This document shows positions 51,001 through 58,507 of a stretch of 64,000 nt of DNA, piece by piece. The stretch is from Candidatus Undinarchaeales archaeon (GTDB lineage: Archaea > SpSt-1190 > JASMDC01), in the NCBI GenBank assembly GCA_030753015.1, contig JASMDC010000009.1:37758-101757 (forward strand), written 5' to 3'. The position numbers were made by a program, and so were the translations under genes. The notes under the pieces are model-generated. The model saw only the letters and a program-made list of their open reading frames with translations, was not told the origin of the DNA and did no database searches. The stretch's first letter is position 1. Each line of letters starts with the position of its first letter.

Positions 51001-51100
51001 GATGTCGGCCGCCTGGGATGCGGTTATTAAAGGTTCCCCCGGGTGCTCCGAGATGTGAGGGCCTCATCCCTCCTTTCTTTCGGGCTCACATGCACGATCA

Positions 51101-51117
51101 GTTCATGGATCATGAAC
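51101..51117. promoter_or_regulatory. 17-bp palindrome between divergent peptidase genes
   Basis: GTTCATG-GAT-CATGAAC: seven-base perfect arms. It lies between the promoters of the HEYAH peptidase (minus) and the M2-like peptidase (plus), and so is a candidate operator distinct from the GTTACC-type palindrome. Confidence 0.5.
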
Positions 51118-51215
51118 ACTCTTTTCAGAAAACGTGAACGAACGCCCCCCGACCCATGGGAAAGCCATATAAACCGGATGTCGGGCTGGACACCGTCATC
51201 CTAGGAGGACATGGT

Positions 51216-52814
51216 ATGCTCGAGGTCGACGATCCAACCTTCGACGCGGAGGCAGCGCCCTACGTCGAGGACTTCTCGAAGCAGTACGAGCAGCTGTCCC
51301 TGGACTCAAACCAGGCATACTGGGACCTCTACTCCACGGGTAAGAGCGACGAACTGGAGAAAGTGCAGGAGCGCGAGCGTGAGCTGTACAGCAGCGACGA
51401 GCTGTATACCAACATGGCCAAGTGGGACGGCCATATCACCGACCCCATGCTCGCCCGACAGGTAAAGGGCCTGTACGAGGCCGCCAAGCAGTACCACTCG
51501 GACAAGGACCGACTGGAAGAGATCGACAAGAAGACCAACGAGGTCAACGAGATCCACATGAACTACCGGGCCACCTACCAGGGCAAGGAGGTGACCGACA
51601 CCGAGCTCAGGAAGGTCCTGGAGGAGGAGAAGAACCCGGCCCTGCGCAAGGAGGCGTGGCTCGCGTCCAACGCAAAAGGCGACAAGGTCGCACCGGGGCT
51701 CATCGAGCTCGTGAAGCTGCGCAACGAGTTCGCCCAATCGCAGGGATACTCCAACTTCTTCGAGATGAGGTTGAAGGAGCAGGACATCGATCCTCAGAAG
51801 CTGTACGACCTGCTCGATGACCTCGACAAGGTATCAGAGGCCCCCTTCACCGAGCGCAGGGATGCTTCGAAGGAGAAGATCGCCAAATTATTCAACATCC
51901 AGTTGGACGAGCTCAGGCCGTGGCATTTCGGGTATGACATCGACAAGTTCTCCAAGGAGCTCGACGCCCACTTCCCCAAGAGCCGGCAGCTCAAGATCCT
52001 CAAATCATCCTACAATGACATGGGCTACGACCTCGATGCGATGGGTGTGCAGTACGACCTCGAGCAGCGGCCGGGGAAGACCCAGCACGCCTTCTGCTTC
52101 GGAATGAGCATCCCCGACGACGTGCGCATCATCGCCAACGAGGAGCCCACCCATTACTTCCAAGAAGTGCTCCATCACGAGAGCGGACACGCAGTGTACG
52201 ACAAGGGCATCCCCGCGGCCCTGCCCCCACTCCTGCGCGGCTGCGCCTCCTCGGTGATGACCGAGGGTGCTGCCATGATGTTCGAGCGCCTAGCCAATGA
52301 TGCAGCATGGCTCCAGGAGTACGGTGGTGTGCCCAAGGAGCTTGCAGAGCGTAATGAGGAGAAGAACCGAAAGGGCGGGCAATCCTTCATCCGCGCCTAC
52401 CTCGCATACATCAACTTCGAGAAGGCGTTGTACGAGGATCCCGACCAGGACCTTGCCGGACTGTGGTGGGATTTGCGGGAGAAATACTCGCAGACGCCGA
52501 AGCCCGAGGACACATCCCTCAACGGCTGGGCCGAGACCATCCACTTCACCGGTTACCCGGCCTACCTCCAGAACTACCTGCTGGCAGAGATGGTAGCAGC
52601 CCAGCTGCATGACAAACTTGTCGATGAGAACGGCTCAGTGATCGGTAATCCCAAGACGGCCGAATGGCTCGACCGCGAGGTGTTCGCCCAGGGAGCGACC
52701 ATGGACGAGGCAGACCTGCTCGTGCAGGCCACCGGCGAGAAGCTGAACCCGCAGCACTACGTGGACTACGTTTTCGGCCGGGATGATGATGATCGGGACG
52801 ACGGGAATCCCTGA
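51216..52814 (+). CDS. M2/M3-clan zinc metallopeptidase (ACE-like)
   Basis: 532 residues from ATG 51216 (MLEVDDPTFDAEAAPY), six bases after an AGGAGGA ribosome-binding site and ~45 bases from TATA box CATATAAACC (51167-51176); the frame extends to 51156. The zinc motif HESGH is at residues 321-325 (LHHESGHAVYDKGIPAALPP), and E350 in MTEGAAMMFERL is the third ligand. QHAFCFGMSIPDDVRI before the motif and the all-helical architecture match M2-like peptidases of bacteria and archaea rather than PepF. No signal peptide, so cytosolic digestion of imported peptides is likely. Highly acidic. Confidence 0.85.
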   Translation: MLEVDDPTFDAEAAPYVEDFSKQYEQLSLDSNQAYWDLYSTGKSDELEKVQERERELYSSDELYTNMAKWDGHITDPMLARQVKGLYEAAKQYHSDKDRLEEIDKKTNEVNEIHMNYRATYQGKEVTDTELRKVLEEEKNPALRKEAWLASNAKGDKVAPGLIELVKLRNEFAQSQGYSNFFEMRLKEQDIDPQKLYDLLDDLDKVSEAPFTERRDASKEKIAKLFNIQLDELRPWHFGYDIDKFSKELDAHFPKSRQLKILKSSYNDMGYDLDAMGVQYDLEQRPGKTQHAFCFGMSIPDDVRIIANEEPTHYFQEVLHHESGHAVYDKGIPAALPPLLRGCASSVMTEGAAMMFERLANDAAWLQEYGGVPKELAERNEEKNRKGGQSFIRAYLAYINFEKALYEDPDQDLAGLWWDLREKYSQTPKPEDTSLNGWAETIHFTGYPAYLQNYLLAEMVAAQLHDKLVDENGSVIGNPKTAEWLDREVFAQGATMDEADLLVQATGEKLNPQHYVDYVFGRDDDDRDDGNP

Positions 52815-52908
52815 GCGGACGACCTGTTAACACCGCCCCACCGAAAGCTTTAAGGGCAACCTCCGTAACGATACAGTAGCAGTTGCGAGCACCATCTCGC
52901 GGTGAGAT

Positions 52909-53151
52909 ATGATGGTGGAAGAACCATTCCTCTTTGAACGGCTCGTGTATCCTTTCACCGAGCTCGTGGACATCCCGGCCTGGACCTGGCCTCTGCTGGT
53001 CGCGCTGTTCGCAGCGGTCATGGCACTTGCTTACCGGGACCGCCTGCGGGCCGCAGAGGAGCAGGAGCGAGCCAGCCGGTTCCCTGATGCTTGGAGCGAT
53101 CCGCCGGGCAACCCCTGCTCTCGCATCAAGTCGATCCAGAAGAGTCAGTGA
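52909..53151 (+). CDS. Small single-pass membrane protein with WSDPPGNPC tail
   Basis: 80 residues. One membrane helix (WTWPLLVALFAAVMALAYR) follows an amphipathic N-terminus; a helical charged region (LRAAEEQERASRF) leads to the C-terminal motif WSDPPGNPCSRIKSIQK. A related tail is encoded 270 bases downstream, and the motif looks functional. Upstream is a weak TATA-like AAAGCTTTAAGG (52842-52853). No family recognised. It follows the M2-like peptidase by ~95 bases. Confidence 0.62.
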   Translation: MMVEEPFLFERLVYPFTELVDIPAWTWPLLVALFAAVMALAYRDRLRAAEEQERASRFPDAWSDPPGNPCSRIKSIQKSQ

Positions 53152-53243
53152 ACACTACTGTGTATGACCTGTATATACATTAGTTTTATAGCGATTCAGC
53201 GCTTACAGAGTATTTGGGCGTTATACGCGAGAATTATCTGTGA

Positions 53244-53423
53244 GGGGCGAGAACAATCGACGAAGAACAACCGCTACTACACACGGTGCTGCGCACGGTG
53301 GCCGATGTGCTGGGGATGGAGTCGGAGGAGCGACCCCGGCCACCGAGTGCGTGGAGCGATCCGCCCGGCAGACCTTGCCAGAGGATTACCAAGCTCCAGC
53401 GTACCAAGAGCGCTTGTGCCTGA
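53244..53423 (+). pseudogene. Degenerate or non-ATG small ORF with WSDPPGRPC tail
   Basis: Frame open from 53244 to the TGA at 53421-53423, 59 codons, without an ATG near the start. The C-terminal AWSDPPGRPCQRITKLQ aligns with AWSDPPGNPCSRIKSIQ of the preceding gene. The membrane helix is absent. A TATA-like GTTATACG (~53219-53226) lies upstream, so transcription is possible and a GTG (53286 or 53298) or ATG (53316) start might be used. Most likely a decayed or truncated duplicate of the 80-aa gene; otherwise a soluble small protein. Confidence 0.5.
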
Positions 53424-53612
53424 GCCGTGAGCGAAAGTGAGAAAGGGAAGGTAGGAAACCCGGCGGGAAGGGAGAGATGGCCGGGGCGCTTCTTCTATCG
53501 ATACATCGGTCTCTTAACGGAAGGATGGTGATGGGCCGGGGACGATGCCCCGGCACGTAGGTGATGGTTTGAGGTCGTGGTCGATCCTAAGTGATGAACG
53601 GTCGTACGGCCC
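53424..53612. other. Non-coding interval with strong hairpin
   Basis: About 190 bases without a gene between the WSDPPG duplicate and convergent paralogs. A hairpin GCCGGGG-ACGATG-CCCCGGC is at 53535-53554. The upstream part is purine-rich (GAGAAAGGGAAGGTAGGAAAC). It could be an end-of-transcript structure or an unannotated RNA. I see no tRNA, RNase P or SRP RNA signature. Confidence 0.35.
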
Positions 53613-54170
53613 CTATACCGCGTCGATGTCGGCCTGGTCAAGGTTCTCCTGTGGTCCGCCGGTGGTGCCGTAGGGTCCAAGATCGGTGGGCGTGTAGGTA
53701 CGGTCCGAGGGATTAGGGATGAACTCGTTGACGTATGACGCTTGGTGCTCGTGGTGCTGGTTGAAGCTATGGAGCCGGCCGTTCATGTGCTCGACCACAT
53801 TCTCGGCAACCGCGCCCTGCCACATTGAGTGGCACTCGCCGCTGATGGCGATGTACTTCTGCTCGCGTCCGGTCTCGCCGTAGAATCCCATGACCTGGGC
53901 CTGCTTGCACAGGCTGTAGCCGCGCACGCCGTCGGCGGCGATGTCCAGCACGTCCTCGATCTCGTCGGGGGTGAGCTCCGAGACGTCCAGTGTAGCGAAC
54001 CGCACCATTCCGCTGGAGCGGCCCTCGTCGATCTCACGGTCGTACCCGTGCATATCGAACCGCTCGCCGAAGAAGTACGGATCCTGGTCCCAGTCGAGGA
54101 GCCCCTTGTGGCCCTGACGTCCGATGAGGAGGTTGCCCAGTTTCTTGAGGAGCCGGCCCATGGTGTTCAC
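53613..54170 (-). CDS. Tandem paralog B, unknown function
   Basis: 185 residues from GTG 54170 (NTMGRLLKKLGNLLIG); an ATG four codons in is an alternative. Related along its length to the preceding gene at 54167-54778: both have GYDREIDEG-SSGM, a DV-EL--EIE-VLDI block, KYIAISGE, an HxxHEHQ-Y segment near residues 138-145 and end with YTPTDLGPYGTTGGP. No signal peptide or membrane helix. The GTG overlaps the TGA of the upstream gene as GTGA, so translation is coupled. No family recognised. Confidence 0.7.
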   Translation of the reverse strand: MNTMGRLLKKLGNLLIGRQGHKGLLDWDQDPYFFGERFDMHGYDREIDEGRSSGMVRFATLDVSELTPDEIEDVLDIAADGVRGYSLCKQAQVMGFYGETGREQKYIAISGECHSMWQGAVAENVVEHMNGRLHSFNQHHEHQASYVNEFIPNPSDRTYTPTDLGPYGTTGGPQENLDQADIDAV

Positions 54171-54778
54171 GCTCCGTACTCGCCGTCGCGCTCTTCCTGG
54201 ACCTGGTCGTGCAGCTCCTTGGCAGCATCGATGTCGGCCTGCTCGAGGTGCTCAGGGGGTCCACCAGTGGTGCCGTACGGTCCCAGGTCAAGGGGCGTGT
54301 AGGGCTGCGCGTTGGGGATGGAGACGAAGCCGTTCTGGTAGGTGACCTGATGCTCGTGGTTCTCGTTGAACTCGAAGAGCTTCCCGTTGACGTGATCCTT
54401 GTACATGCTGGCGGTGCTGCCCTGGTAGTAGTGGTGGCTCTCACCGCTCACGGCGACGTACTTCTTCTCTCCGCCGTCGCTACCCTCGGTGTAGAACCCA
54501 GCGACCTGGACCTGCTTGCACATGCTGTAGTCGCGGGCCTCGTCGGAGACGATGTCCAGGACCTGCTCGATCTCCTTGTTATCGAGCTCGGTGACGTCGA
54601 TGGTGACCAGTCGACGCATGCCGCTGGACATGCCCTCATCGATCTCCCGGTCGTAGCCGGACTGCTGGAACGTCTCGGCGTAGAAGGGATTGAAGTCCCA
54701 CTTCGTGTCCTCGCCGTGACCCTTATCACCTGTGACTATGCCTGCGAGCTTCCTCAGGAACTTGCCCATTGTGTTCAC
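54167..54778 (-). CDS. Tandem paralog A, unknown function
   Basis: 203 residues from GTG 54778 (NTMGKFLRKLAGIVTG) or the ATG at 54769. A basic amphipathic N-terminus (MGKFLRKLAGIV) could touch the membrane. The body shares GYDREIDEGMSSGM, VTELDNKEIEQVLDIVSDEARDY-MCK, KYVAVSGESHH and HEHQVTYQNGF with the next gene. TATA-like GCTTAAG (minus strand of ~54817-54825) lies ~45 bases upstream. Function unknown; the duplicated pair suggests a heteromer. Confidence 0.7.
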   Translation of the reverse strand: MNTMGKFLRKLAGIVTGDKGHGEDTKWDFNPFYAETFQQSGYDREIDEGMSSGMRRLVTIDVTELDNKEIEQVLDIVSDEARDYSMCKQVQVAGFYTEGSDGGEKKYVAVSGESHHYYQGSTASMYKDHVNGKLFEFNENHEHQVTYQNGFVSIPNAQPYTPLDLGPYGTTGGPPEHLEQADIDAAKELHDQVQEERDGEYGA

Positions 54779-54892
54779 GTCCGTTCTTACGAGAAGCGCG
54801 CCACAGAGGCCCCCTCTTAAGCATTGCCTTGGGGAGGTCCCCCCTCACGGTCGTCACAAGAACATATAGTGCCCGACCGACATCCACCGATC

Positions 54893-54934
54893 ATGGACGA
54901 GGAAGGTACGGACCTTTGCAGGGGGTGGACGTGA
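54893..54934 (+). CDS. Possible 13-residue leader peptide or 5' part of a frameshifted DUF5678 gene
   Basis: ATG 54893 is ~29 bases from TATA box ACATATAG (54861-54868), the ideal place for a leaderless start, but its frame ends after 13 codons (MDEEGTDLCRGWT). The TGA overlaps an in-frame GTG of the DUF5678 frame as GTGA. Adding one G to the run of five at 54920-54924 would fuse the two frames (MDEEGTDLCRGVDVTADGW). Leader peptide, frameshift or assembly error remain open. Confidence 0.45.
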   Translation: MDEEGTDLCRGWT

Positions 54935-55125
54935 CGGCGGACGGCTGGCGTAACTACGCCTGGTACACGAGCGCCGACCTGGCCGATTACGCTGGAAGAT
55001 GGATCGTTGTGGTCGACCGCCGGGTGGTCGGCTCGAGCGATGGCTCCGACCTGCGTGACATGCTCCGGCGGGTGCGCGACCGGTTCCCGGGAAAGGACTC
55101 TCTGCTCGCGCTAGTACAAGCCTGA
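54925..55125 (+). CDS. DUF5678-like small protein
   Basis: 66 residues from GTG 54925 (VDVTADGWRNYAWYTS); GTG 54931 is an alternative. The sequence ADLADYAGRWIVVVDRRVVGSSDGSDLRDMLRRVRDRFPGKDSLLALVQ matches the DUF5678 pattern (W, Y-G-W-A-V-D-G-V, S-D---L---R---PGK-PL), a small alpha/beta domain common in archaea and often near toxin-like or signalling genes; function unknown. The start codon is uncertain because the only well-placed ATG (54893) is in another frame. Confidence 0.65.
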   Translation: MDVTADGWRNYAWYTSADLADYAGRWIVVVDRRVVGSSDGSDLRDMLRRVRDRFPGKDSLLALVQA

Positions 55126-55213
55126 TCGGCACTATGTATCATGCACAGGCCAAAGGCAACACTTTTAACCCGGGCCAAGACCTCAACAGTCCTGTTCTAG
55201 TGGAGATGCACCC

Positions 55214-55651
55214 ATGTACACTGATATTGCTGCACCTGAGGGCACGGAGGTGCTCGACTATCTGGCCGAGCATGGTATGCAGGAGTTCGCGGGCCTCATG
55301 CACGCGACCGGCCTCTCCTCCACAGAGGTCATGGAACAGCTGGACGGCCTGAACAAGGCCGGACTCCTGGAGCAGTATCCCTTGCGAGGATGCGGCGAGA
55401 CCTACATGGACCTCAAGGAAGAGGTGCTAGAGGCGCGCGAAGTGTTCAGCTACCTGGCCGAGCATGGTATGCAGGAGTTCGTGGGCGTCTCCAACGGCAC
55501 GGGTCTCGACCTCACAGAGACCATGCACCAGATGGGCGTGCTCAACCGCGCGGGCCTGCTGGAGCGACATCCTTTACGGGGGTGTGGCGAGGAGTACTTC
55601 TCGCTCCCCGAGGACGTGCCCGAGGTCGTCGTGCATTACATGGGCAGATAG
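55214..55651 (+). CDS. Tandem-duplicated winged-helix-like protein
   Basis: 145 residues made of two ~67-residue copies of one unit: EVLDYLAEHGMQEFAGLMHATGLSSTEVMEQLDGLNKAGLLEQYPLRGCGE and EVFSYLAEHGMQEFVGVSNGTGLDLTETMHQMGVLNRAGLLERHPLRGCGE. Written as motifs: YLAEHGMQEF, then a helix-turn-helix, then LNKAGLLE-PLRGCGE as the wing. The helix-turn-helix pattern implies DNA binding, perhaps as a monomer with two half-sites. One Cys per unit (GCGE) could sense redox or metal. TATA-like TTTTAACC (~55160-55167) lies upstream. Confidence 0.7.
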   Translation: MYTDIAAPEGTEVLDYLAEHGMQEFAGLMHATGLSSTEVMEQLDGLNKAGLLEQYPLRGCGETYMDLKEEVLEAREVFSYLAEHGMQEFVGVSNGTGLDLTETMHQMGVLNRAGLLERHPLRGCGEEYFSLPEDVPEVVVHYMGR

Positions 55652-55691
55652 GGCCATCCCCCAAGGGAAGGCCAAAGACGGTGGACCAGCC

Positions 55692-55961
55692 ATGCCGTGG
55701 AAGGAAGTTGAACGGGAGTTGAAAGGTCTTTCCCGTGAGCGGACGGTCCCACTCGACATACCTGACTTCGTGTTCCAGGAGCTGGCGAACGTGGGCGTGC
55801 GCACGGGACTGGACCTGGACGACGCCTTCGATGTGCTGTCCGAGCTGGACGAAGCGGGCCGCACCCGGGTATTCCCCACGCCAAAGGGTATCGACCCCCG
55901 CCGTCACCCGCAGCCCCCGCCCCGGCCCCACGAGCCCACCAAGAGGTACCTGCGCAGCTGA
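55692..55961 (+). CDS. Small winged-helix-like protein
   Basis: 89 residues from ATG 55692 (MPWKEVERELKGLSRERTV). VFQELANVGVRTGLDLDDAFDVLSELDEAGRTRVFPT resembles the helical half of the duplicated protein just upstream (TGLDLTETMHQMGVLNRAGLLE). The C-terminus is Pro/His/Arg-rich (PRRHPQPPPRPHEP), possibly disordered and nucleic-acid binding. The frame begins earlier but antisense to nothing convincing, and the ATG is 40 bases after the previous stop, so an operon is likely. Confidence 0.6.
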   Translation: MPWKEVERELKGLSRERTVPLDIPDFVFQELANVGVRTGLDLDDAFDVLSELDEAGRTRVFPTPKGIDPRRHPQPPPRPHEPTKRYLRS

Positions 55962-56011
55962 GGGCACCCTGGTAGGTCAGACTTATATCGTTCGCAGCCC
56001 ATCCGTCCTCC

Positions 56012-57229
56012 GTGGACCAAGGTGAGGTGGACGCCTACGTAGACGCGTACCTCGCCCGTGGCTACACCCTCGACCAGGTCCGCCAGGGCCTCATGAATGC
56101 CGGTGTACCAGCCGCCCAGGCGTACGCCCACCCAAAGCTCCAGAACCCCTCAGGCTCGTACTACGCCGCCTACGCTGCCGGATACGGTGGGTACGGCGGC
56201 TATAGCGAGTACGGCTACGGCCAGCAGGCCGCTGCCGCCGGGGACGGCGAGGACGTGTCCGTTCCGGCCGAGGAGGCAGCGCCGCCCCCTGGTGAGCCGG
56301 AAGTGGGCGGGCACGGGATGCTCGTACCGGTGGTGCTCGTTATCGTGCTGCTGGTGGCCGCCGGCGGGGGGTACTGGTACGTCCAGGGAGGCGCCGCCCC
56401 CGTAGCGACACCGACCGTGGAGCCTATGGTGAGCGCCACACTCGCGCCGACGACCACACCAACGGCGACCCCTGCCCCCCTAGGCACACCATTGCCCACT
56501 CCCACACCGCGGCCCACCTTCGGCCCGGTGACCACCGACACGGCCAGCCCCACGCCCAGGGCTCCCCGCGAGTACTGTGATTACACCGACATGGCCGTGA
56601 TCACCATGGCCCATGACAAGTCCGGCGTCCCGCTCGAACCGGTACCGGGCGAGGAGGCAGTGGCCCAGCTCTACGCCCAGGGAAGAGTGCAGAAGTTCTA
56701 CATGCAGGGCGGCGTGGTCAACCAGTACGTAGTGGACGGGAAGGACAGCAGCCAAGCGGGGGCAGCGCTCGCCGGACTGGTGTTCGTGGAGGCGTGCGGG
56801 GCGACGACCCTTGCCTTCTACGACACCTTGGCCGAAGGTGGTGGCGGCGTGATGGCGCCAGACTTCAACGCAGACGACCGGTGGTTCGAGCGCAAGGGAT
56901 TCACCGCTGAGGACGTGACCTGGACTCGGTGCAGACTGGGCGTGGTGGGCGATGCGTCGTACGTGGTTTGGGAGACACGACGTCACGCACCATCGCTCGA
57001 TGAGAGCGGCCCAGATAGTCTGGAGGTACGGTTCGAGGAGCTATGGCGCGATACCGGGTTCGTCAAGAAGGTAATCACGGTGGACGGGCCGGCGGGGACG
57101 ATCGTGGATATAGCGACATCGATAGACGATCTCGTGGCCTCGCCCCCTCAGGGCGCCTCGGTGGCCGTCAGGGAGTTCGGCTACCTGTTCGGCAACGGTG
57201 ATCGACTAGGACGGGTCGAGACGCGGTAG
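56012..57229 (+). CDS. Membrane-anchored protein with Thr/Pro-rich stalk, unknown ectodomain
   Basis: 405 residues from GTG 56012, ~27 bases from TATA box ACTTATATCG (55980-55989); leaderless. Residues 1-35 form a helical pair (EVDAYVDAYLARGYTLDQVRQGLMNAGVP) as in UBA-like or membrane-tether motifs. Residues ~50-75 are Gly/Tyr-rich (YGGYGGYSEYGYG). One membrane helix follows (MLVPVVLVIVLLVAAGGGYW, ~108-127), then a Thr/Pro-rich stalk (~130-185) likely to be glycosylated. The last ~215 residues are an exported domain with CDYTDMAV and VEACGATTLAFYDTLAEGG. No family recognised. It precedes gcvT by ~90 bases but has no evident link to it. Confidence 0.7.
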   Translation: MDQGEVDAYVDAYLARGYTLDQVRQGLMNAGVPAAQAYAHPKLQNPSGSYYAAYAAGYGGYGGYSEYGYGQQAAAAGDGEDVSVPAEEAAPPPGEPEVGGHGMLVPVVLVIVLLVAAGGGYWYVQGGAAPVATPTVEPMVSATLAPTTTPTATPAPLGTPLPTPTPRPTFGPVTTDTASPTPRAPREYCDYTDMAVITMAHDKSGVPLEPVPGEEAVAQLYAQGRVQKFYMQGGVVNQYVVDGKDSSQAGAALAGLVFVEACGATTLAFYDTLAEGGGGVMAPDFNADDRWFERKGFTAEDVTWTRCRLGVVGDASYVVWETRRHAPSLDESGPDSLEVRFEELWRDTGFVKKVITVDGPAGTIVDIATSIDDLVASPPQGASVAVREFGYLFGNGDRLGRVETR

Positions 57230-57319
57230 TACCGGACCACCGTGACCCCTGGTGACATCCGCCACCGGCATTTTTTTAAGCATGGCCCCACTGTCCGGGA
57301 CCGTACGAAGGGATGATCC

Positions 57320-58507
57320 ATGGCACGTGTCCAGCTGCACGAGTGGCATGCAAAGCGGGCAAAGATGGGACCGTTCTGCGGGTACGAGATGCCCCTGTGG
57401 TACGGTGGTGCCCTTAAAGAGCACATGACGGTGCGCGAGGCGGCCGGTGTGTTCGACATATCCCATATGGGGGAGCTGGTGCTTACCGGCCCCCAGGCCC
57501 TGCCCTTCATGAACATGCTTGTCACAAGCGATCTCGCCCGGATGCCCGTGGACCGCGCCAAGTACACCTGCATGTGTAACGAGCGCGGTGGGCTCAAGGA
57601 CGACATAGTCGTGTACCGCACCGGCGAGGAGGACGTGCTGCTCCTGGTCAACGCTGTGAACAAGGACAAGATCGACGCGTGGATCCGGGCGCTGCTTACC
57701 ACCGCCGAGTCGATGGGTGCCGACGTACCGGGATACTGCGACGCCACGGCCGAGCATGCGCTGTTCGCCGTCCAGGGCCCGCGCGCGCTGGACATCGCCG
57801 ACGACCTGGGGCTCACCGTCCCGGAGAAGATGTTCGCTATCACCCGCGGCGAGGTCAACGGTGTCGAGCTCATCGTCAGCCACACCGGGTACACCGGCGA
57901 GGACGGGTACGAGCTCATCATACCCTCCACAACACCCTACCACCCGGACCCCGAGATGCGGGGCACAGGTGCTGAGGCCATGGCCGTGTGGGACGGTGTG
58001 TGGGCCTCCGGGGAGCCTGTGGGTATGGCACCCATCGGGCTGTTCGCCCGGGACACCCTGCGTCTGGAGGCCGGATTCATCCTCTACGGTAACGAGGCGT
58101 GGGAGAAGCAGGTGCCGTTAGCGACGGTGGACGACATCACTCCCCTGGAGTGCGGGCTCGGCTTCCTGGTGTCACCCAAGAAGGAGCTGTACATCGGCCG
58201 GGACGCGCTGCACGAGCGGGCCCGGAACATGGAGCGCACCCTGGTCAATCTCCGGCTCACCGACCGCGGCATCCCCCGTCCCCACTGCCGTGTGTTCGCC
58301 GGGGACACGGACGTGGGCGAGGTCACCAGCGGCACCATGTCGCCGCTCATCAAGCAGGGGATCGCCCTGGCCCTGGTCCACCCGGACCACGCTGAAGAGG
58401 GCGGCCGGCTCGAGGTGGAGGTGCGCGGCAAACGACTGGCCGCCGAGGTCGTGCCCAAGCCGTTCTACGATCCGTCCCGATACGGGCGCACGAGGGAACG
58501 AACGTGA
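57320..58507 (+). CDS. gcvT: Glycine cleavage system T protein (aminomethyltransferase)
   Basis: 395 residues. Transfers the methylene group from aminomethyl-GcvH to the C1 carrier, releasing ammonia. Motifs: KMGPFCGYEMPLWYGGALKEHMTVREAAGVFDISHMGE (residues 14-51), NERGGLKDDIVVYR, SHTGYTGEDGYELIIPS and the C-terminal EVTSGTMSPLIKQGIALALV. It is slightly longer than the usual ~365. TATA-like TTTTTTTAAG (57271-57280) lies upstream and GAAGGGATG is near the ATG. Its TGA overlaps the GTG of thyX (GTGA), so the C1 unit donor and a C1 user are translationally coupled. Homologous folate-binding proteins (dimethylglycine dehydrogenase-like) are alternatives but less likely given gcvPA/PB/H nearby. 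Confidence 0.93.
   Translation: MARVQLHEWHAKRAKMGPFCGYEMPLWYGGALKEHMTVREAAGVFDISHMGELVLTGPQALPFMNMLVTSDLARMPVDRAKYTCMCNERGGLKDDIVVYRTGEEDVLLLVNAVNKDKIDAWIRALLTTAESMGADVPGYCDATAEHALFAVQGPRALDIADDLGLTVPEKMFAITRGEVNGVELIVSHTGYTGEDGYELIIPSTTPYHPDPEMRGTGAEAMAVWDGVWASGEPVGMAPIGLFARDTLRLEAGFILYGNEAWEKQVPLATVDDITPLECGLGFLVSPKKELYIGRDALHERARNMERTLVNLRLTDRGIPRPHCRVFAGDTDVGEVTSGTMSPLIKQGIALALVHPDHAEEGGRLEVEVRGKRLAAEVVPKPFYDPSRYGRTRERT

Noticed and set aside
53424..53612. Possible RNase P, SRP RNA or tRNA
   Set aside because: Purine-rich stretch and one hairpin but none of the conserved core sequences of these RNAs.
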